Counted from the stretch's first letter, positions 13,791-23,339 are shown. The stretch is 41,004 nt of DNA from Pseudomonadota bacterium (GCA_021849595.1 JAJZSR010000005.1:1-41004), one strand, 5' to 3'. Program-made: numbers and translations. Notes: generated by a model not told the origin, from the letters alone.

Positions 13791-16586
13791 TTATGGCACC
13801 AGCCGGCTCACCAGTTCATCGGTCGGGATGTTTTTCGGGTCGCCACCCAGCACCGCTTGCAGCGTACCCACCATCTTGGCCACCACCTTGTAGCCGAGAT
13901 GCCGGTAGGCCTCGAACTGATTCTCGTCAAAGAACTGATCGGTGGTGGTTTCATGAGGGAAGTCCGGGTGGGCATCGGCGTACTGCCGTATGTCCGGCCA
14001 CTCGTCACCCGTCATCGAGCTCTTGAGGTAAATGATCGCGCCATCAGGCCCTCCGTCGTAATACTGGATGCGGCCCACGGCACCGTGGGCGCCGCAGTAG
14101 CGGCTGTGCTCTTTGAGATGCATGGGCTCGAACTCATCGAAACGTATGTTGACGCCCAGGTCAGTCCAGCACTTGCGCACCAAGTTGGCCAGATCCTCGA
14201 AGTGGTGCCTGGGATCGCAGCCCGCATCCGTCACGAGGATGAGCCGGCAGCGCCGCCGGATGAGCTCGTACACCCCCAGGTTCTCGAAGTGGCCGCCATC
14301 GGTCAGGTTGATCCAGTCCGCGCGGGCCGTGGCCGAGCCGGTGAGTTCGGCCAGGATGGGCTGGGCGGCGAATCCCGGGCTCGCCTGCTTCCAAGTGCCG
14401 TCGTCGAGCTCCGGATTGCCGCACCAGCGTCCAAGCCTCAGGTTGAACGCGGTCATGAGTGCGGCGACCGCCGCCGAGGTGTGGTAGCCCATGTTGGGAC
14501 TGGCGGCGGCACCGGACACCGCCATCAGGGTGCCCAGCTTGCGGTTGGCCGCGTATAGCCTCGTGGGGCGGTAGCAGCCGAGCTTTGTTCCTTGAGTACT
14601 GCGCGTCTCGTAACCTGCCCAGCAAGGGGTAAAGGCGAAGGATGCCGCCCGCCGCGTCTGCCAGGCCAGGTCATCGCCTCCGGTCATATTGATGGCCGTG
14701 TTGATGATGGGGATGGGCCGCTGCCTGACGAGATCGCTGAAGTGCAAATCGTCCTCGGCATCAAAGCCCGTGTAGGGGTTGGGTCGGCGCGCACCCGCCC
14801 GCGAGGCGCCGAGATAAGCACGGGCCAGCCGGTTGCAATACATGGCATGCAAGGAAAACAGGTTGATGTCGAGGCGCCAGGCGATGAGCACGAACAGCGC
14901 GCAGACGAGAACAAGAGCGGCAAAGGTTCCCGCCAGCGGCAGTTCGTGCAACTGTTGCAGGGCACTGGCAGCGGCGATGCCGAAGTCCGAAGTGGGCGAC
15001 GGAATGTAGCCCGATTCGGTAAGAAATTTCAGCAGGAGGATATGCGTCGCATCGGCCACGATGACCGCAAGGCCGATCACGAAAAGCCAGGGAGCGATGC
15101 GTGCGGCAGCCTCTTTCCACTTGCTGCCGCCCGGCATGCCGCTGGTGGCCGGCCCGCGGGCGAGCCAGGCGCCGATGCCCGATGCGCCGATCCAGGCCGC
15201 CAAGGCCGCCGAGCCACCGCCCGCCAGCCAATGCACAAAGGGCGTGGCATACAGTACCAAAGTGAAGACGAGCGCCCAGGCCGCAGCGGTGTACAAGACG
15301 AAGCCGCCTAGGCGGGCGAACCACTCCCGCTGATTCTCGCTGAAAGCGCGGCGGGCCGCACCGATGTGCACGGTGACGACGAACGACAGGCCGAGAAGCA
15401 GCAAGGGCGGTCCGTACGCGACCGCATGCCACAGATCCATCGGCGCGGCGCTGGAGATCTCTTTCACGCGGCAAGCAGCCGCGAACAACATCAAGCCCAG
15501 GACGGCACCGGAAGCCACCGCGGCAAGGCCCAGGCGCATGATCGGATGCGGCGCCTGGTCCTCGCCGGCATCTCCGTCCCCGGCGTCGAGGTACCTGCGC
15601 CTGGACTGCAGCGCAACATAGCCCAGATACCAGGCGCCGGCGTAGCCCAAACCTCCGAACAACGCCCAGAAAAACGCCGCCACCCCGCCGTTGCCGAGAA
15701 GCATCGCCTGCGGCCGCCCCACCGCCGCCGCCGATAGCCACCAGACCGCGAGCAGGCCCGGCAGCACGACCCGATAGTGCACCGCGCGTCCTGCCCTGGC
15801 GGGCTTGTCGGGTTGTGCCCCGCGCTCCGCTACCAGCCGGCCCGCCATTACCACTGAAAACACCAACAACAGCGCACTGGCGGCAAAGGGCCATGCCGGA
15901 TTCAGGAATGCGTCGATCCCATAATGCCCGGCCACCCCAAGACTAAAGGTCTTCGAAGCCACGGCCACGACGTGGGCCAGCAGCAGGAAGCTCGCCACCA
16001 AGCTGATCAAGGCCAGTTGGATAAGCGTGAAGTTGCGCAGAAAGATCGAAACGGCCGCAAGCACGTCGCCAGACAGACCGAGCCTGGGGGAAAGATAATT
16101 GCTGTAGCGGCGTAGATAGCGCACGGCCAAGTGCTCAACCGGCGCAAAGCCCACCGTCTCAGGCAAATCGCCGCACCGCGGCTCAGGCTCCGGGTGCGTC
16201 TTGAGGCAGCACTGGAAGCACTCGACGTCCTGCTGATCCACCCTCTTATCCTGCCCTGCCGCCTTGCGATGCAGAAGCGCCGACAGCCAGCCGCCAATAT
16301 AGCCGCCGCCGGAGACCGTCGAGAGGTAGTCGAATCTCGACAGCAGCCCGAAGCGGGCGAGCGCCTGGATGACGCCAAGATTGAACGTCGCGCTGCGGAT
16401 GCCGCCGCCGGAAAAAGCCAGGCCGGCAAGATTCATGGCCCGGGCGCGCCAGTAGGCCGTGTCCGCCGGGCCGGCCCAATAGTCCCCTCTAAGCCCGCTC
16501 AGGAGATCCAGTTCCTCCTCCAGGACTTGCGCGAATTCGGCTCGGTCTTCCTGCGGCTTGCCTTGGGCTTGGTCTTGTGTGCTCAT
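13791..16586 (-). CDS. Polytopic patatin-like phospholipase
   Basis: The 931-aa protein carries a split patatin domain. The N-terminal half has the oxyanion motif GGGIRSATFNLG (60-71) and the nucleophile Ser92 in STVSGGGYIGG. Nine or so hydrophobic segments follow (about 160-580). The C-terminal part holds the DGG of the catalytic dyad (Asp near 763, in NLTDGGHFENLGVYELIRRR). The nucleophile elbow is TVSGG rather than GxSxG, as in other large bacterial members. It is presumably a membrane lipid acyl hydrolase. The frame extends to a GTG at 16634, but the AGGA there is too close to that codon, whereas GGAG is 9 nt before ATG 16586. It lies downstream of the SGNH hydrolase gene (92-bp gap), probably in one operon. 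Confidence 0.87.
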   Translation of the reverse strand: MSTQDQAQGKPQEDRAEFAQVLEEELDLLSGLRGDYWAGPADTAYWRARAMNLAGLAFSGGGIRSATFNLGVIQALARFGLLSRFDYLSTVSGGGYIGGWLSALLHRKAAGQDKRVDQQDVECFQCCLKTHPEPEPRCGDLPETVGFAPVEHLAVRYLRRYSNYLSPRLGLSGDVLAAVSIFLRNFTLIQLALISLVASFLLLAHVVAVASKTFSLGVAGHYGIDAFLNPAWPFAASALLLVFSVVMAGRLVAERGAQPDKPARAGRAVHYRVVLPGLLAVWWLSAAAVGRPQAMLLGNGGVAAFFWALFGGLGYAGAWYLGYVALQSRRRYLDAGDGDAGEDQAPHPIMRLGLAAVASGAVLGLMLFAAACRVKEISSAAPMDLWHAVAYGPPLLLLGLSFVVTVHIGAARRAFSENQREWFARLGGFVLYTAAAWALVFTLVLYATPFVHWLAGGGSAALAAWIGASGIGAWLARGPATSGMPGGSKWKEAAARIAPWLFVIGLAVIVADATHILLLKFLTESGYIPSPTSDFGIAAASALQQLHELPLAGTFAALVLVCALFVLIAWRLDINLFSLHAMYCNRLARAYLGASRAGARRPNPYTGFDAEDDLHFSDLVRQRPIPIINTAINMTGGDDLAWQTRRAASFAFTPCWAGYETRSTQGTKLGCYRPTRLYAANRKLGTLMAVSGAAASPNMGYHTSAAVAALMTAFNLRLGRWCGNPELDDGTWKQASPGFAAQPILAELTGSATARADWINLTDGGHFENLGVYELIRRRCRLILVTDAGCDPRHHFEDLANLVRKCWTDLGVNIRFDEFEPMHLKEHSRYCGAHGAVGRIQYYDGGPDGAIIYLKSSMTGDEWPDIRQYADAHPDFPHETTTDQFFDENQFEAYRHLGYKVVAKMVGTLQAVLGGDPKNIPTDELVSRLVP

Positions 16587-16678
16587 GGACGGATTCTCCG
16601 TTGGCGCAGCAACCGGGCGGCGCTTGCGAAACACTTCCTGCCACAGACATCGCCTTCCAAACGACAGGATAGGGCATG

Positions 16679-17539
16679 CTACAAAATCTTGTTGAGCAGC
16701 GCGGCCAGCCGGTCGGCAATCTTGCGATAGCCGTCGCCGTTGGGATGGATTTCATTGAGCCAGTCCCCGCTGTTGCCCTTGGCGTCGATGTCCGCCCGTA
16801 GCAGCGTGTTGCGCGTGTCCACCACATGAAATGCCGGCAGTTCCTGTTCAAGCTCCAGCAACGCTTCCGCCAGGGCGTCCAGCAGACGCTCGGCAATCTT
16901 GACGCGCAGCAGCTTCGGCACTTGGCGCGCCTCGAATACCGGATGCATCCACGGCTTGGTAATGGGCATGATGAAGAATGTGGCCGGCGCGGGCCGCGGC
17001 GTGGGATAGTCGTAAGTGTGGACGACGATGGGCTTGCCTCGATTGGGACTGGCGGCTGAATCGCGCAGCGCAACGATGCGCCGATAGGCCGCCTGGACAT
17101 CGGCCGTGAAGGCTGCGAGCTGCGCGCCGTCCACGTAGTCGGAAATCTTCTTGCCCGTGCCGCCACTTGGGGAACGGATGATGTCGGGCGCGCGGTCGAT
17201 GAGATCATTGCCGCCGCCGCTGAGCAGCACTGCGTTCCAATCGGAGGCCCAATTGGGATGCGCGAGGCGGCGGCTGAATTCCGTGTTGGCGGACAACTGC
17301 GCGATATTGGAAATCGTATCCCCCGGATAGCCCAAATTCAGCAGCACCGCCCGCTGCTTCAAACGGAGCTCATAAAGCAGATTCGAGGAGGGAATGGCGC
17401 CGATGGAAAACCAGGAATCCCCTTCCGCAAGCATGCGCCAGGGGTAATCCGGGTCGTCCGGGCTGAGCGGGGACTCGCCCGCCCCCAAGCTCATGGCCTG
17501 GATGATGTCGGGACGATAGCGCACGGCTTTCCTCGGCAC
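16679..17539 (-). CDS. SGNH/GDSL-family hydrolase
   Basis: This 286-aa esterase/lipase-fold protein has block I EGDSWFS (Ser42), a block II-like NLGYPGDTI with Gly, block III LLSGGGNDL (Asn111) and block V SGDWLNEIHPNGDGY (Asp259, His265). All four invariant residues of the family are present. No signal peptide is evident, so it is probably cytoplasmic or membrane-associated. The start is GTG, supported by AGGAGG 5 nt upstream. A plausible promoter precedes it (17584-17611). It lies directly upstream of the patatin-like phospholipase gene, so the two acyl hydrolases may act on the same lipid. The substrate is not readable. Confidence 0.87.
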   Translation of the reverse strand: MPRKAVRYRPDIIQAMSLGAGESPLSPDDPDYPWRMLAEGDSWFSIGAIPSSNLLYELRLKQRAVLLNLGYPGDTISNIAQLSANTEFSRRLAHPNWASDWNAVLLSGGGNDLIDRAPDIIRSPSGGTGKKISDYVDGAQLAAFTADVQAAYRRIVALRDSAASPNRGKPIVVHTYDYPTPRPAPATFFIMPITKPWMHPVFEARQVPKLLRVKIAERLLDALAEALLELEQELPAFHVVDTRNTLLRADIDAKGNSGDWLNEIHPNGDGYRKIADRLAALLNKIL

Positions 17540-17583
17540 GACTTCCTCCTTCCGTCGAGCGCACCAACCCCGCCCTTTTGGGC

Positions 17584-17611
17584 AGTATAGTCAGCCGGCG
17601 GCGCCTGGCAG
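17584..17611 (-). promoter_or_regulatory. Candidate sigma70 promoter for the SGNH-patatin pair
   Basis: Read on the minus strand, CTGCCA (-35, 17606-17611, 4 of 6) is followed by a 16-bp spacer and TATACT (-10, 17584-17589, 5 of 6). It overlaps the 3' end of the MFS gene and lies 45 bp upstream of the GTG start of the SGNH hydrolase. It is recognised by pattern only. Confidence 0.35.
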
Positions 17612-18817
17612 GGGGCTGACACCGCGCTGCCGGTGCAAATCCGGCAGGAATACCGCCAGCAGGCCCATGAGCGGCAGAAAGGAACACAGTTTGTAGACCG
17701 CGGCGATGCCCCACAGATCGGCCAACTGGCCCAATACGGCCGCCCCTATGCCGGCCAGACCGAAAGCCAGGCCGAAGAACAATCCGGAGATCGTCCCCAC
17801 CTTGCCCGGGATCAGTTCCTGGGCGTACACCACAATGGCAGGAAAGGCAGATGCCAGGAGGAAGCCGATGATCATGGTCAGCAGAACGGAAGCCCCCAAG
17901 CCCACGTAAGGCAGCGCCAGGGTAAAAGGCGCGACCCCCAGGATGGACACCCAAATGACCTGTTTGCGTCCGATGCGATCGCCGATCGGCCCGCCCAGCA
18001 AAGTGCCGGCGGCCACCGCAAACAAAAAATAAAACAAATGGTATTGCGCCTGCTGGGTATCGATGCCGTATCGGTGCATGAGATAGAAGATCAGATAGCT
18101 GCTGATGCTGGCGAGATAGAAAAACTTGGAAAAGATCAAAGCCAGGAGAACGGCCAGTGTTGCCGCCACATGCCGGCGCGGCAGAGGCAGGGCCTGTGCC
18201 TGGGCGGCCTTTCCCGGCCGGCGATGCTGGCGGCGGTACCACAGACCCACGCCGGCGAGCACCGCCATGGCAACGAGCGCCACAACGGAAAACGCGGCGA
18301 CGCTGTGTTGGCCGTGCGGCAGGACGATCCAGGCAGCCAACAGGGGGCCGGCGGCGGTGCCAGCATTGCCACCGACCTGGAATATCGATTGCGCCAGGCC
18401 ATGCTTGCCCCCCGAGGCCATGCGTGCCACGCGCGAGGACTCGGGATGGAATATGGACGAACCCATACCCACCAGCGCGGCGGCCGCCAGCAAGGCAGGA
18501 AAGGTGGCGGCATAGCCGAGCAGAAGCAGCCCGAGAAAGGTACAGCCCATGCCCAAGGCCAGGGAAAAAGGCTGAGGACGGCGATCGGTGTAATACCCCA
18601 CCACGGGCTGCAGCAGCGATGCGGTGAGCTGGAAAGTCAAAGTGATCAGACCGATCTGGGCAAAATTGAGATGAAACTGCGACTTGAAAAGCGGGTAAAT
18701 GGCCAACATCAGCGACTGCATGGTGTCGTTGAGAAAATGCGAAAAGCTGATGGCGCCCAAAACCTTGAATGCCGTGGCGGCGGGGGCGCCGGCGGGAATG
18801 GCTGAACGAGTTTCCAT
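17591..18817 (-). CDS. fsr: MFS transporter, Fsr (fosmidomycin resistance) type
   Basis: This 408-aa major facilitator has about 12 hydrophobic segments and the N-terminal signature of E. coli Fsr and its relatives: SFSHFLNDTMQSLMLAIYP, then GLITLTFQLTASLLQP and the motif A-like GYYTDRRPQPFSL. A GSSIFHPESSRVARMASGGKHGLAQSIFQVGGN segment is also typical of this subfamily. A second-half motif A, GGPIGDRIGRKQVIW, is present. Substrates of Fsr-like exporters include fosmidomycin; the native substrate is unknown. No Shine-Dalgarno is visible before the ATG. It is divergent from ovoA with 150 bp between. Confidence 0.88.
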   Translation of the reverse strand: METRSAIPAGAPAATAFKVLGAISFSHFLNDTMQSLMLAIYPLFKSQFHLNFAQIGLITLTFQLTASLLQPVVGYYTDRRPQPFSLALGMGCTFLGLLLLGYAATFPALLAAAALVGMGSSIFHPESSRVARMASGGKHGLAQSIFQVGGNAGTAAGPLLAAWIVLPHGQHSVAAFSVVALVAMAVLAGVGLWYRRQHRRPGKAAQAQALPLPRRHVAATLAVLLALIFSKFFYLASISSYLIFYLMHRYGIDTQQAQYHLFYFLFAVAAGTLLGGPIGDRIGRKQVIWVSILGVAPFTLALPYVGLGASVLLTMIIGFLLASAFPAIVVYAQELIPGKVGTISGLFFGLAFGLAGIGAAVLGQLADLWGIAAVYKLCSFLPLMGLLAVFLPDLHRQRGVSPLPGAAG

Positions 18818-18886
18818 GTGCAGAGGAGGGATATCAAGCGGGAAGATGGTTGCCGATAAGGTAACATGGGGGCGCGAACACCGAGC

Positions 18887-18914
18887 CTGGCAACAGATGG
18901 AAACTGGCTATATT
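18887..18914 (+). promoter_or_regulatory. Candidate sigma70 promoter for ovoA-ovoB
   Basis: CTGGCA (18887-18892, 4 of 6 for -35), a 16-bp spacer, and TATATT (18909-18914, 5 of 6 for -10) lie about 53 bp before the first possible ATG of ovoA. Pattern only; no operator is evident. Confidence 0.35.
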
Positions 18915-18967
18915 GAGCTCGTCCGGGCCAGCGCCCAGGGGGATGGGGGAGTTCGCATAGGTCCGTA

Positions 18968-21112
18968 ATGCCGCGTCGACTCAACCGACCAAGCGCCATG
19001 TCCAAGCCTTTGCTGCAACGCACGCCTTTGTTGACCGGCGCCGATCCCGAGGCCAAGCGCCGGGAAATTCGCGCCTATTTCCACGCCACGCTGGACGCCT
19101 ACGAGCGGCTGTTCGATGTACTCGCCGACGACGAGGCGTACTACGTCAAACCCATCCCGCTACGCCATCCGCTCATTTTTTATTACGGCCACACTGCCGT
19201 CTTTTTCGTCAACAAGCTGATCCTGGCGGGCTTGCTGGAGCAGCGCATCGACCCGCGCCTCGAATCCCTGCTGGCGGTCGGCGTGGACGAGATGAGTTGG
19301 GACGACCTCAACGACACCCATTACGACTGGCCCACGGTGGAGGCGGTGCGCGCTTACCGCCTGCGCATGCGCTCGGTGGTCGACGACCTCATCGGCAAGC
19401 TCCCGCTCACGCTGCCCATCCAGTGGGAAAGCCCCTGGTGGCCGATCCTGATGGGCATAGAGCATGAGCGCATACATCTGGAAACCTCCTCCGTCCTCAT
19501 CCGACAACACCAACTCAAGCATGTGCGCCCGCATCCGGCCTGGGCACCCTGTCCCCTGCGCGGCGCTGCACCTGAGAACGCCCTGGTCGAGGTTCCCGCC
19601 GGCCGCGTGGCGCTGGGCAAGGGCAGCTCCGACTTGCCGCACTATGGCTGGGACAACGAGTATGGCCGGCACAATGCCGACGTCGCGTCTTTCCTGGCCT
19701 CACGGCAATTGGTGTCCAACGCGGAATTCCTGGCTTTCGTCGAGGCCGGAGGCTACGCCGACGAGAGATACTGGGACGAGGAGGGACAGGCTTGGCGCCG
19801 CTACGCCGGTGCCGTGCACCCGAGCTTCTGGGTGAGCGACGGCGCCTCCTGGCGCCTGCGCCTCATGCTCGAAGAAGTGGCCATGCCCTGGGACTGGCCG
19901 GCGGAGGTCAACTGCCACGAGGCGCGCGCCTACTGCGCTTGGCAGGCGCGCGAGCTGGGCCGGCCGGTGCGCCTGCCGAGCGAGGACGAATGGCACCGTC
20001 TGCACGAGGTGTCGGGCCTGAGCGGCGTGCCTCCCGATCGGCCGGCCAACGCCAGCCTGCACCTGGACCATTGGGCATCTCCCTGCCCCGTGACCACGTT
20101 CCGGCAGGGCGATTTCTACGACGTGGTCGGCAATGTCTGGCAATGGACCGACACGCCCATCTATCCCTTCGAAGGATTCCGCGTGCATGCGCTTTACGAC
20201 GACTTCAGCACGCCCACGTTCGACGGGCGCCACAATCTCATGCTGGGCGGCTCCTGGATTTCCTGCGGCAACGAGAGCCTGCCCGGCGCGCGCTACGCTT
20301 TCCGCCGGCACTTTTTCCAGCATGCCGGATTCCGCTATGTCGTCGGCGAGCGGCCGGTCGCAGCGCCCGCGTCCAGGTATGAAACGGACCAACTGCTGTC
20401 GGAATATGCTGAGTTTCATTACGGTGACGAGTATTTCGGCGTTCCCAACTTTCCGCGCGCCCTGGCCGAACACGCCATCCGTGCCATGGGTGACCGGCCT
20501 TGCCGGCGAGCCTTGGACTTGGGCTGCGCGGCAGGCCGTGCCACTTTCGAACTTGCACGCCGCTTCGACGCAGTGACGGGCATCGATTTTTCTGCGCGTT
20601 TCATCGGCCTGGGCGTGCAAATGGCCGCCCAGGGCGTATTGCGCTACACCCTCAGCGATGAAGGGGAGCTCGTCAGCTATCATGAGCGCCGTCTTGCCGA
20701 CCTGGGGCTGGAGGCAGTGCGCGGCGAAGTGGGTTTCTTTCAGGGCGATGCGTGCAACCTCAAACCAGTCTTTGCCAGCTATGATCTGATCCTGGCCGCC
20801 AACCTCATCGATCGCTTGTACAGCCCGAGGAAATTCCTCGCCGGCGTGCACGAAAGACTCACTCCGGGCGGGCTGCTGGTGATCGCCTCGCCCTATACCT
20901 GGCTGGCGGAGCACACAGCGCGCGAGGAATGGCTGGGCGGCTACAAGAAAGACGGCGAGAGCTACACCACGCTCGATGGCCTCAAAGCGGCGCTCGGCAC
21001 GCACTTCCGACCAATCGGGGAACCGATGGATATGCCCTTCGTCATCCGCGAGACACGGCGCAAGTTCCAGCACACGCTTTCCGAAGTGACGGTATGGGAG
21101 CGGCGCGCATGA
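18968..21112 (+). CDS. ovoA: OvoA: 5-histidylcysteine sulfoxide synthase / 4-mercaptohistidine N-methyltransferase
   Basis: This 714-aa three-domain enzyme is the first step of ovothiol synthesis: non-heme iron, O2-dependent coupling of cysteine to histidine, and later N-methylation of the mercaptohistidine. Residues about 30-180 form the DinB-like domain with the iron ligands His75 (FYYGHTAVFF) and the HxxxH pair His166/His170 (GIEHERIHLETS). Residues about 200-460 are the formylglycine-generating-enzyme-like domain (VNCHEARAYCAW, VRLPSEDEWHRL, GNVWQWTDTP, LGGSWISCGNE). The C-terminal 230 residues are a SAM methyltransferase (ALDLGCAAGRATFELARRF). EgtB of the ergothioneine pathway lacks this third domain, so OvoA is favoured. 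The start is uncertain: ATG 18968 or ATG 18998 (MSKPLLQRTPLL), neither with a clear ribosome site. It overlaps ovoB by 4 bp. Confidence 0.93.
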   Translation: MPRRLNRPSAMSKPLLQRTPLLTGADPEAKRREIRAYFHATLDAYERLFDVLADDEAYYVKPIPLRHPLIFYYGHTAVFFVNKLILAGLLEQRIDPRLESLLAVGVDEMSWDDLNDTHYDWPTVEAVRAYRLRMRSVVDDLIGKLPLTLPIQWESPWWPILMGIEHERIHLETSSVLIRQHQLKHVRPHPAWAPCPLRGAAPENALVEVPAGRVALGKGSSDLPHYGWDNEYGRHNADVASFLASRQLVSNAEFLAFVEAGGYADERYWDEEGQAWRRYAGAVHPSFWVSDGASWRLRLMLEEVAMPWDWPAEVNCHEARAYCAWQARELGRPVRLPSEDEWHRLHEVSGLSGVPPDRPANASLHLDHWASPCPVTTFRQGDFYDVVGNVWQWTDTPIYPFEGFRVHALYDDFSTPTFDGRHNLMLGGSWISCGNESLPGARYAFRRHFFQHAGFRYVVGERPVAAPASRYETDQLLSEYAEFHYGDEYFGVPNFPRALAEHAIRAMGDRPCRRALDLGCAAGRATFELARRFDAVTGIDFSARFIGLGVQMAAQGVLRYTLSDEGELVSYHERRLADLGLEAVRGEVGFFQGDACNLKPVFASYDLILAANLIDRLYSPRKFLAGVHERLTPGGLLVIASPYTWLAEHTAREEWLGGYKKDGESYTTLDGLKAALGTHFRPIGEPMDMPFVIRETRRKFQHTLSEVTVWERRA

Positions 21113-22269
21113 AACACGACTTCGACCGCATCATCGAACGCACCGGCACCCATGCGCTGAAATGGGTCGGCCGCGCACGCCAGTTCGGCACGGAGGACGT
21201 CCTGCCCCTATGGGTGGCGGACATGGATTTCGCCGCCGCGCCGGCCATCGTGCAGGCCCTGCAGGCGCGCGCCGCCCATCCCGTATACGGCTACACCAGC
21301 CGACCCGACAGCCTGTCCGAGGCGATTGCGCAATGGATGGAATCACGCCACGACTGGCAGATCGACCCGGACTGGGTGCTGTGGGCGCCCGGCGTAGTGC
21401 CTTCGCTGCATGCCGCTGTACTGGCTTTTTCCGCACCCGGCAACGGCGTCATCGTCCAGCCGCCTATCTATCCGCCCTTCTTTTCCGCCGTTACCACTAC
21501 GGGGCGACGGCTCGTGGAAAATCCGCTGGTCTATGACAACGGCAGCTACCGTTTGGATTTGGGGCATCTGGAGCAATGCGCCCGCGAGGCGCGCATGCTG
21601 CTGCTGTGCTCGCCCCACAACCCCACAGGGCGCGTGTGGTCCGAGGAGGAATTGCACAGCATTCTCGACATCGCACGACGCCACGGGCTGTCGGTGGTCT
21701 CTGACGAAATCCATCACGACCTGGTTTATCCGGGCCAACGCCACACACCGACGGCAAAGCTGGCCGCGGCGCACGAAGTCGTCACCCTGGCGGCGCCGAG
21801 CAAGACCTTCAACATCGCCGGCCTGGGCATCTCCGCCCTGATCGTGCCGAATGCGCAACAGCGCGCGGCGCTGGAGCAAAGCTTCGCGCAGTTGCACGTG
21901 TCCGCCAACAATCCTTTCAGCATCGCCGCGTGCGAAGCCGCTTATCGCCATGGCGGCGCCTGGCTGGACGATCTTCTGGCTTATCTGACCGAGACGCGCG
22001 ACGACGCGCTGGATTTCATCGCGCAGCGGCTGCCCCGCATCAAGGCGATCGCACCCCAGGGTACCTGTCTGCTGTGGCTCGACTGCAAGGCGATGAACAT
22101 GAGCGATGCCGCTCTGCAGGATTACTTCGTGCGGCGCGCCCGCGTAGGGTTGAGTCCGGGCGCCGCATTCGGTCAGGCGGGCAGTGGCTTCATGCGCCTC
22201 AATCTGGGGGCTCCGCGCGCCATTGTCCGAGAGGCGCTGGAACGCATCGAAGCGGCGCTAGCCGGCTGA
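21109..22269 (+). CDS. ovoB: PLP-dependent C-S lyase, probably OvoB
   Basis: The 386-aa aminotransferase fold-type I enzyme is of the MalY/PatB class (cystathionine beta-lyase-like). Visible features are LPLWVADMDF near the N-terminus, the CSPHNPTGRVW loop (Asn171), SDEIHHDLVYPG (Asp199, binding the pyridine N), and the PLP lysine in APSKTFNIAGL (Lys232). Its ATG overlaps the ovoA stop in ATGA, indicating translational coupling. In known ovothiol pathways a MalY-like lyase cleaves histidylcysteine sulfoxide to mercaptohistidine, pyruvate and ammonia, which is the step between the two OvoA activities. The position makes OvoB the best call; sequence alone cannot exclude a general cystathionine beta-lyase. 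Confidence 0.85.
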   Translation: MKHDFDRIIERTGTHALKWVGRARQFGTEDVLPLWVADMDFAAAPAIVQALQARAAHPVYGYTSRPDSLSEAIAQWMESRHDWQIDPDWVLWAPGVVPSLHAAVLAFSAPGNGVIVQPPIYPPFFSAVTTTGRRLVENPLVYDNGSYRLDLGHLEQCAREARMLLLCSPHNPTGRVWSEEELHSILDIARRHGLSVVSDEIHHDLVYPGQRHTPTAKLAAAHEVVTLAAPSKTFNIAGLGISALIVPNAQQRAALEQSFAQLHVSANNPFSIAACEAAYRHGGAWLDDLLAYLTETRDDALDFIAQRLPRIKAIAPQGTCLLWLDCKAMNMSDAALQDYFVRRARVGLSPGAAFGQAGSGFMRLNLGAPRAIVREALERIEAALAG

Positions 22270-22295
22270 CCTCCAGCACGCGAGTATCGGGCACT

Positions 22296-23339
22296 CTAAG
22301 GCGCCGGATTGCCATGGCGCAGGTGGAAGTGCTCGATTTCTGCGAGCAACTCCTCGCTCAGCGGCGCATCCCAGGCGTCCAGGTCTTCCTTGAGCTGCGC
22401 CAGGCCGGTTGCACCGATCAGCGTGCTGCCGACAAACCAACGGCGGTACACGAAGGCCAGCGCCAGAGCCGCCGGGCTGCGTCCATGGCGTGCGGCAAGC
22501 TCTGCATAAGCGGCCAGGGCTGCGGGCACGCCGGGCTTGTCGTAGCGTTGCGCGAAACCCGGGAAGGCCGTGACGCGCCCTTTTGCCGCGGGATCGCGCA
22601 AATACTTGCCCGACAACAAACCGAAGGCCAGGGGCGAATAGGCCAACAGGGGCACCTGCTCGCGGAAGGTGATCTCACTCATGCCGTATTCGAACACGCG
22701 ATTAATCAGGTTATAGGAGTTCTGCACGCTCACGATGCGCGGCAGGCCTGATTCCTCGGCCAGGCGAAGGAATTCCATAATTCCCCAAGGTGTCTCATTG
22801 GACAGGCCGATATAGCGAATCTTGCCCTCGCGCATCAGCTCGGCGAGCGCCTCCAACTGTTCCCGTATAGGCAGCGCCTGGTTCTCCTTGGCCGGATCGA
22901 ACTGATACTGGCCAAACATAGGCACGTTGCGCTCCGGCCAGTGCAGTTGGTAGAGATCGACATAATCGGTTTTGAGGCGGCGCAGCGATCCCTCCAGGGC
23001 GGCGCGCAAATTGGTGCGGTCCATGGAACTCGGGCCGCCGCGTATCCACTCCAGACTGCGGCGCGGCCCGGCTATCTTGGTGGCGACCACGACCTCGTCG
23101 CGGCGCCGTTTGGCCAGCCAATTGCCGACGATGCTCTCGGTGCGCGTGTAGGTCTGCGCCCGCGGCGGCACGGGATACATCTCCGCCGTGTCGAGAAAAT
23201 TCACGCCCCGGTCAAAAGCGTAATCGAGTTGCGCATGCGCCTCGCTCTCGTTGTTTTGCTCGCCGAAGGTCATCGTGCCTAGGCAAATCGCGGACACGGT
23301 CAAGTCGCTGCTGCCGAGTTTGCGGTAATCCATGCTCAT
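22296..23339 (-). CDS. tas: Tas-type NADP(H)-dependent aldo/keto reductase
   Basis: This 347-aa aldo/keto reductase closely follows the E. coli Tas pattern: a YRKLGSSDLTVSAICLGTMTFGEQN opening, GVNFLDTAEMYPVPP with Asp50 and Tyr55 of the catalytic tetrad, VVATKIAGP with Lys88, and DLYQLHWPERNVP with His133. The C-terminal NADP-binding segment includes STLIGATGLAQLKEDLDAW. Tas-like proteins reduce aldehydes, and the physiological substrate is unknown. It converges with ovoB (26-bp gap) and is divergent from purT. It is on the opposite strand from the ovothiol genes, so it is not part of that operon. Confidence 0.9.
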   Translation of the reverse strand: MSMDYRKLGSSDLTVSAICLGTMTFGEQNNESEAHAQLDYAFDRGVNFLDTAEMYPVPPRAQTYTRTESIVGNWLAKRRRDEVVVATKIAGPRRSLEWIRGGPSSMDRTNLRAALEGSLRRLKTDYVDLYQLHWPERNVPMFGQYQFDPAKENQALPIREQLEALAELMREGKIRYIGLSNETPWGIMEFLRLAEESGLPRIVSVQNSYNLINRVFEYGMSEITFREQVPLLAYSPLAFGLLSGKYLRDPAAKGRVTAFPGFAQRYDKPGVPAALAAYAELAARHGRSPAALALAFVYRRWFVGSTLIGATGLAQLKEDLDAWDAPLSEELLAEIEHFHLRHGNPAP

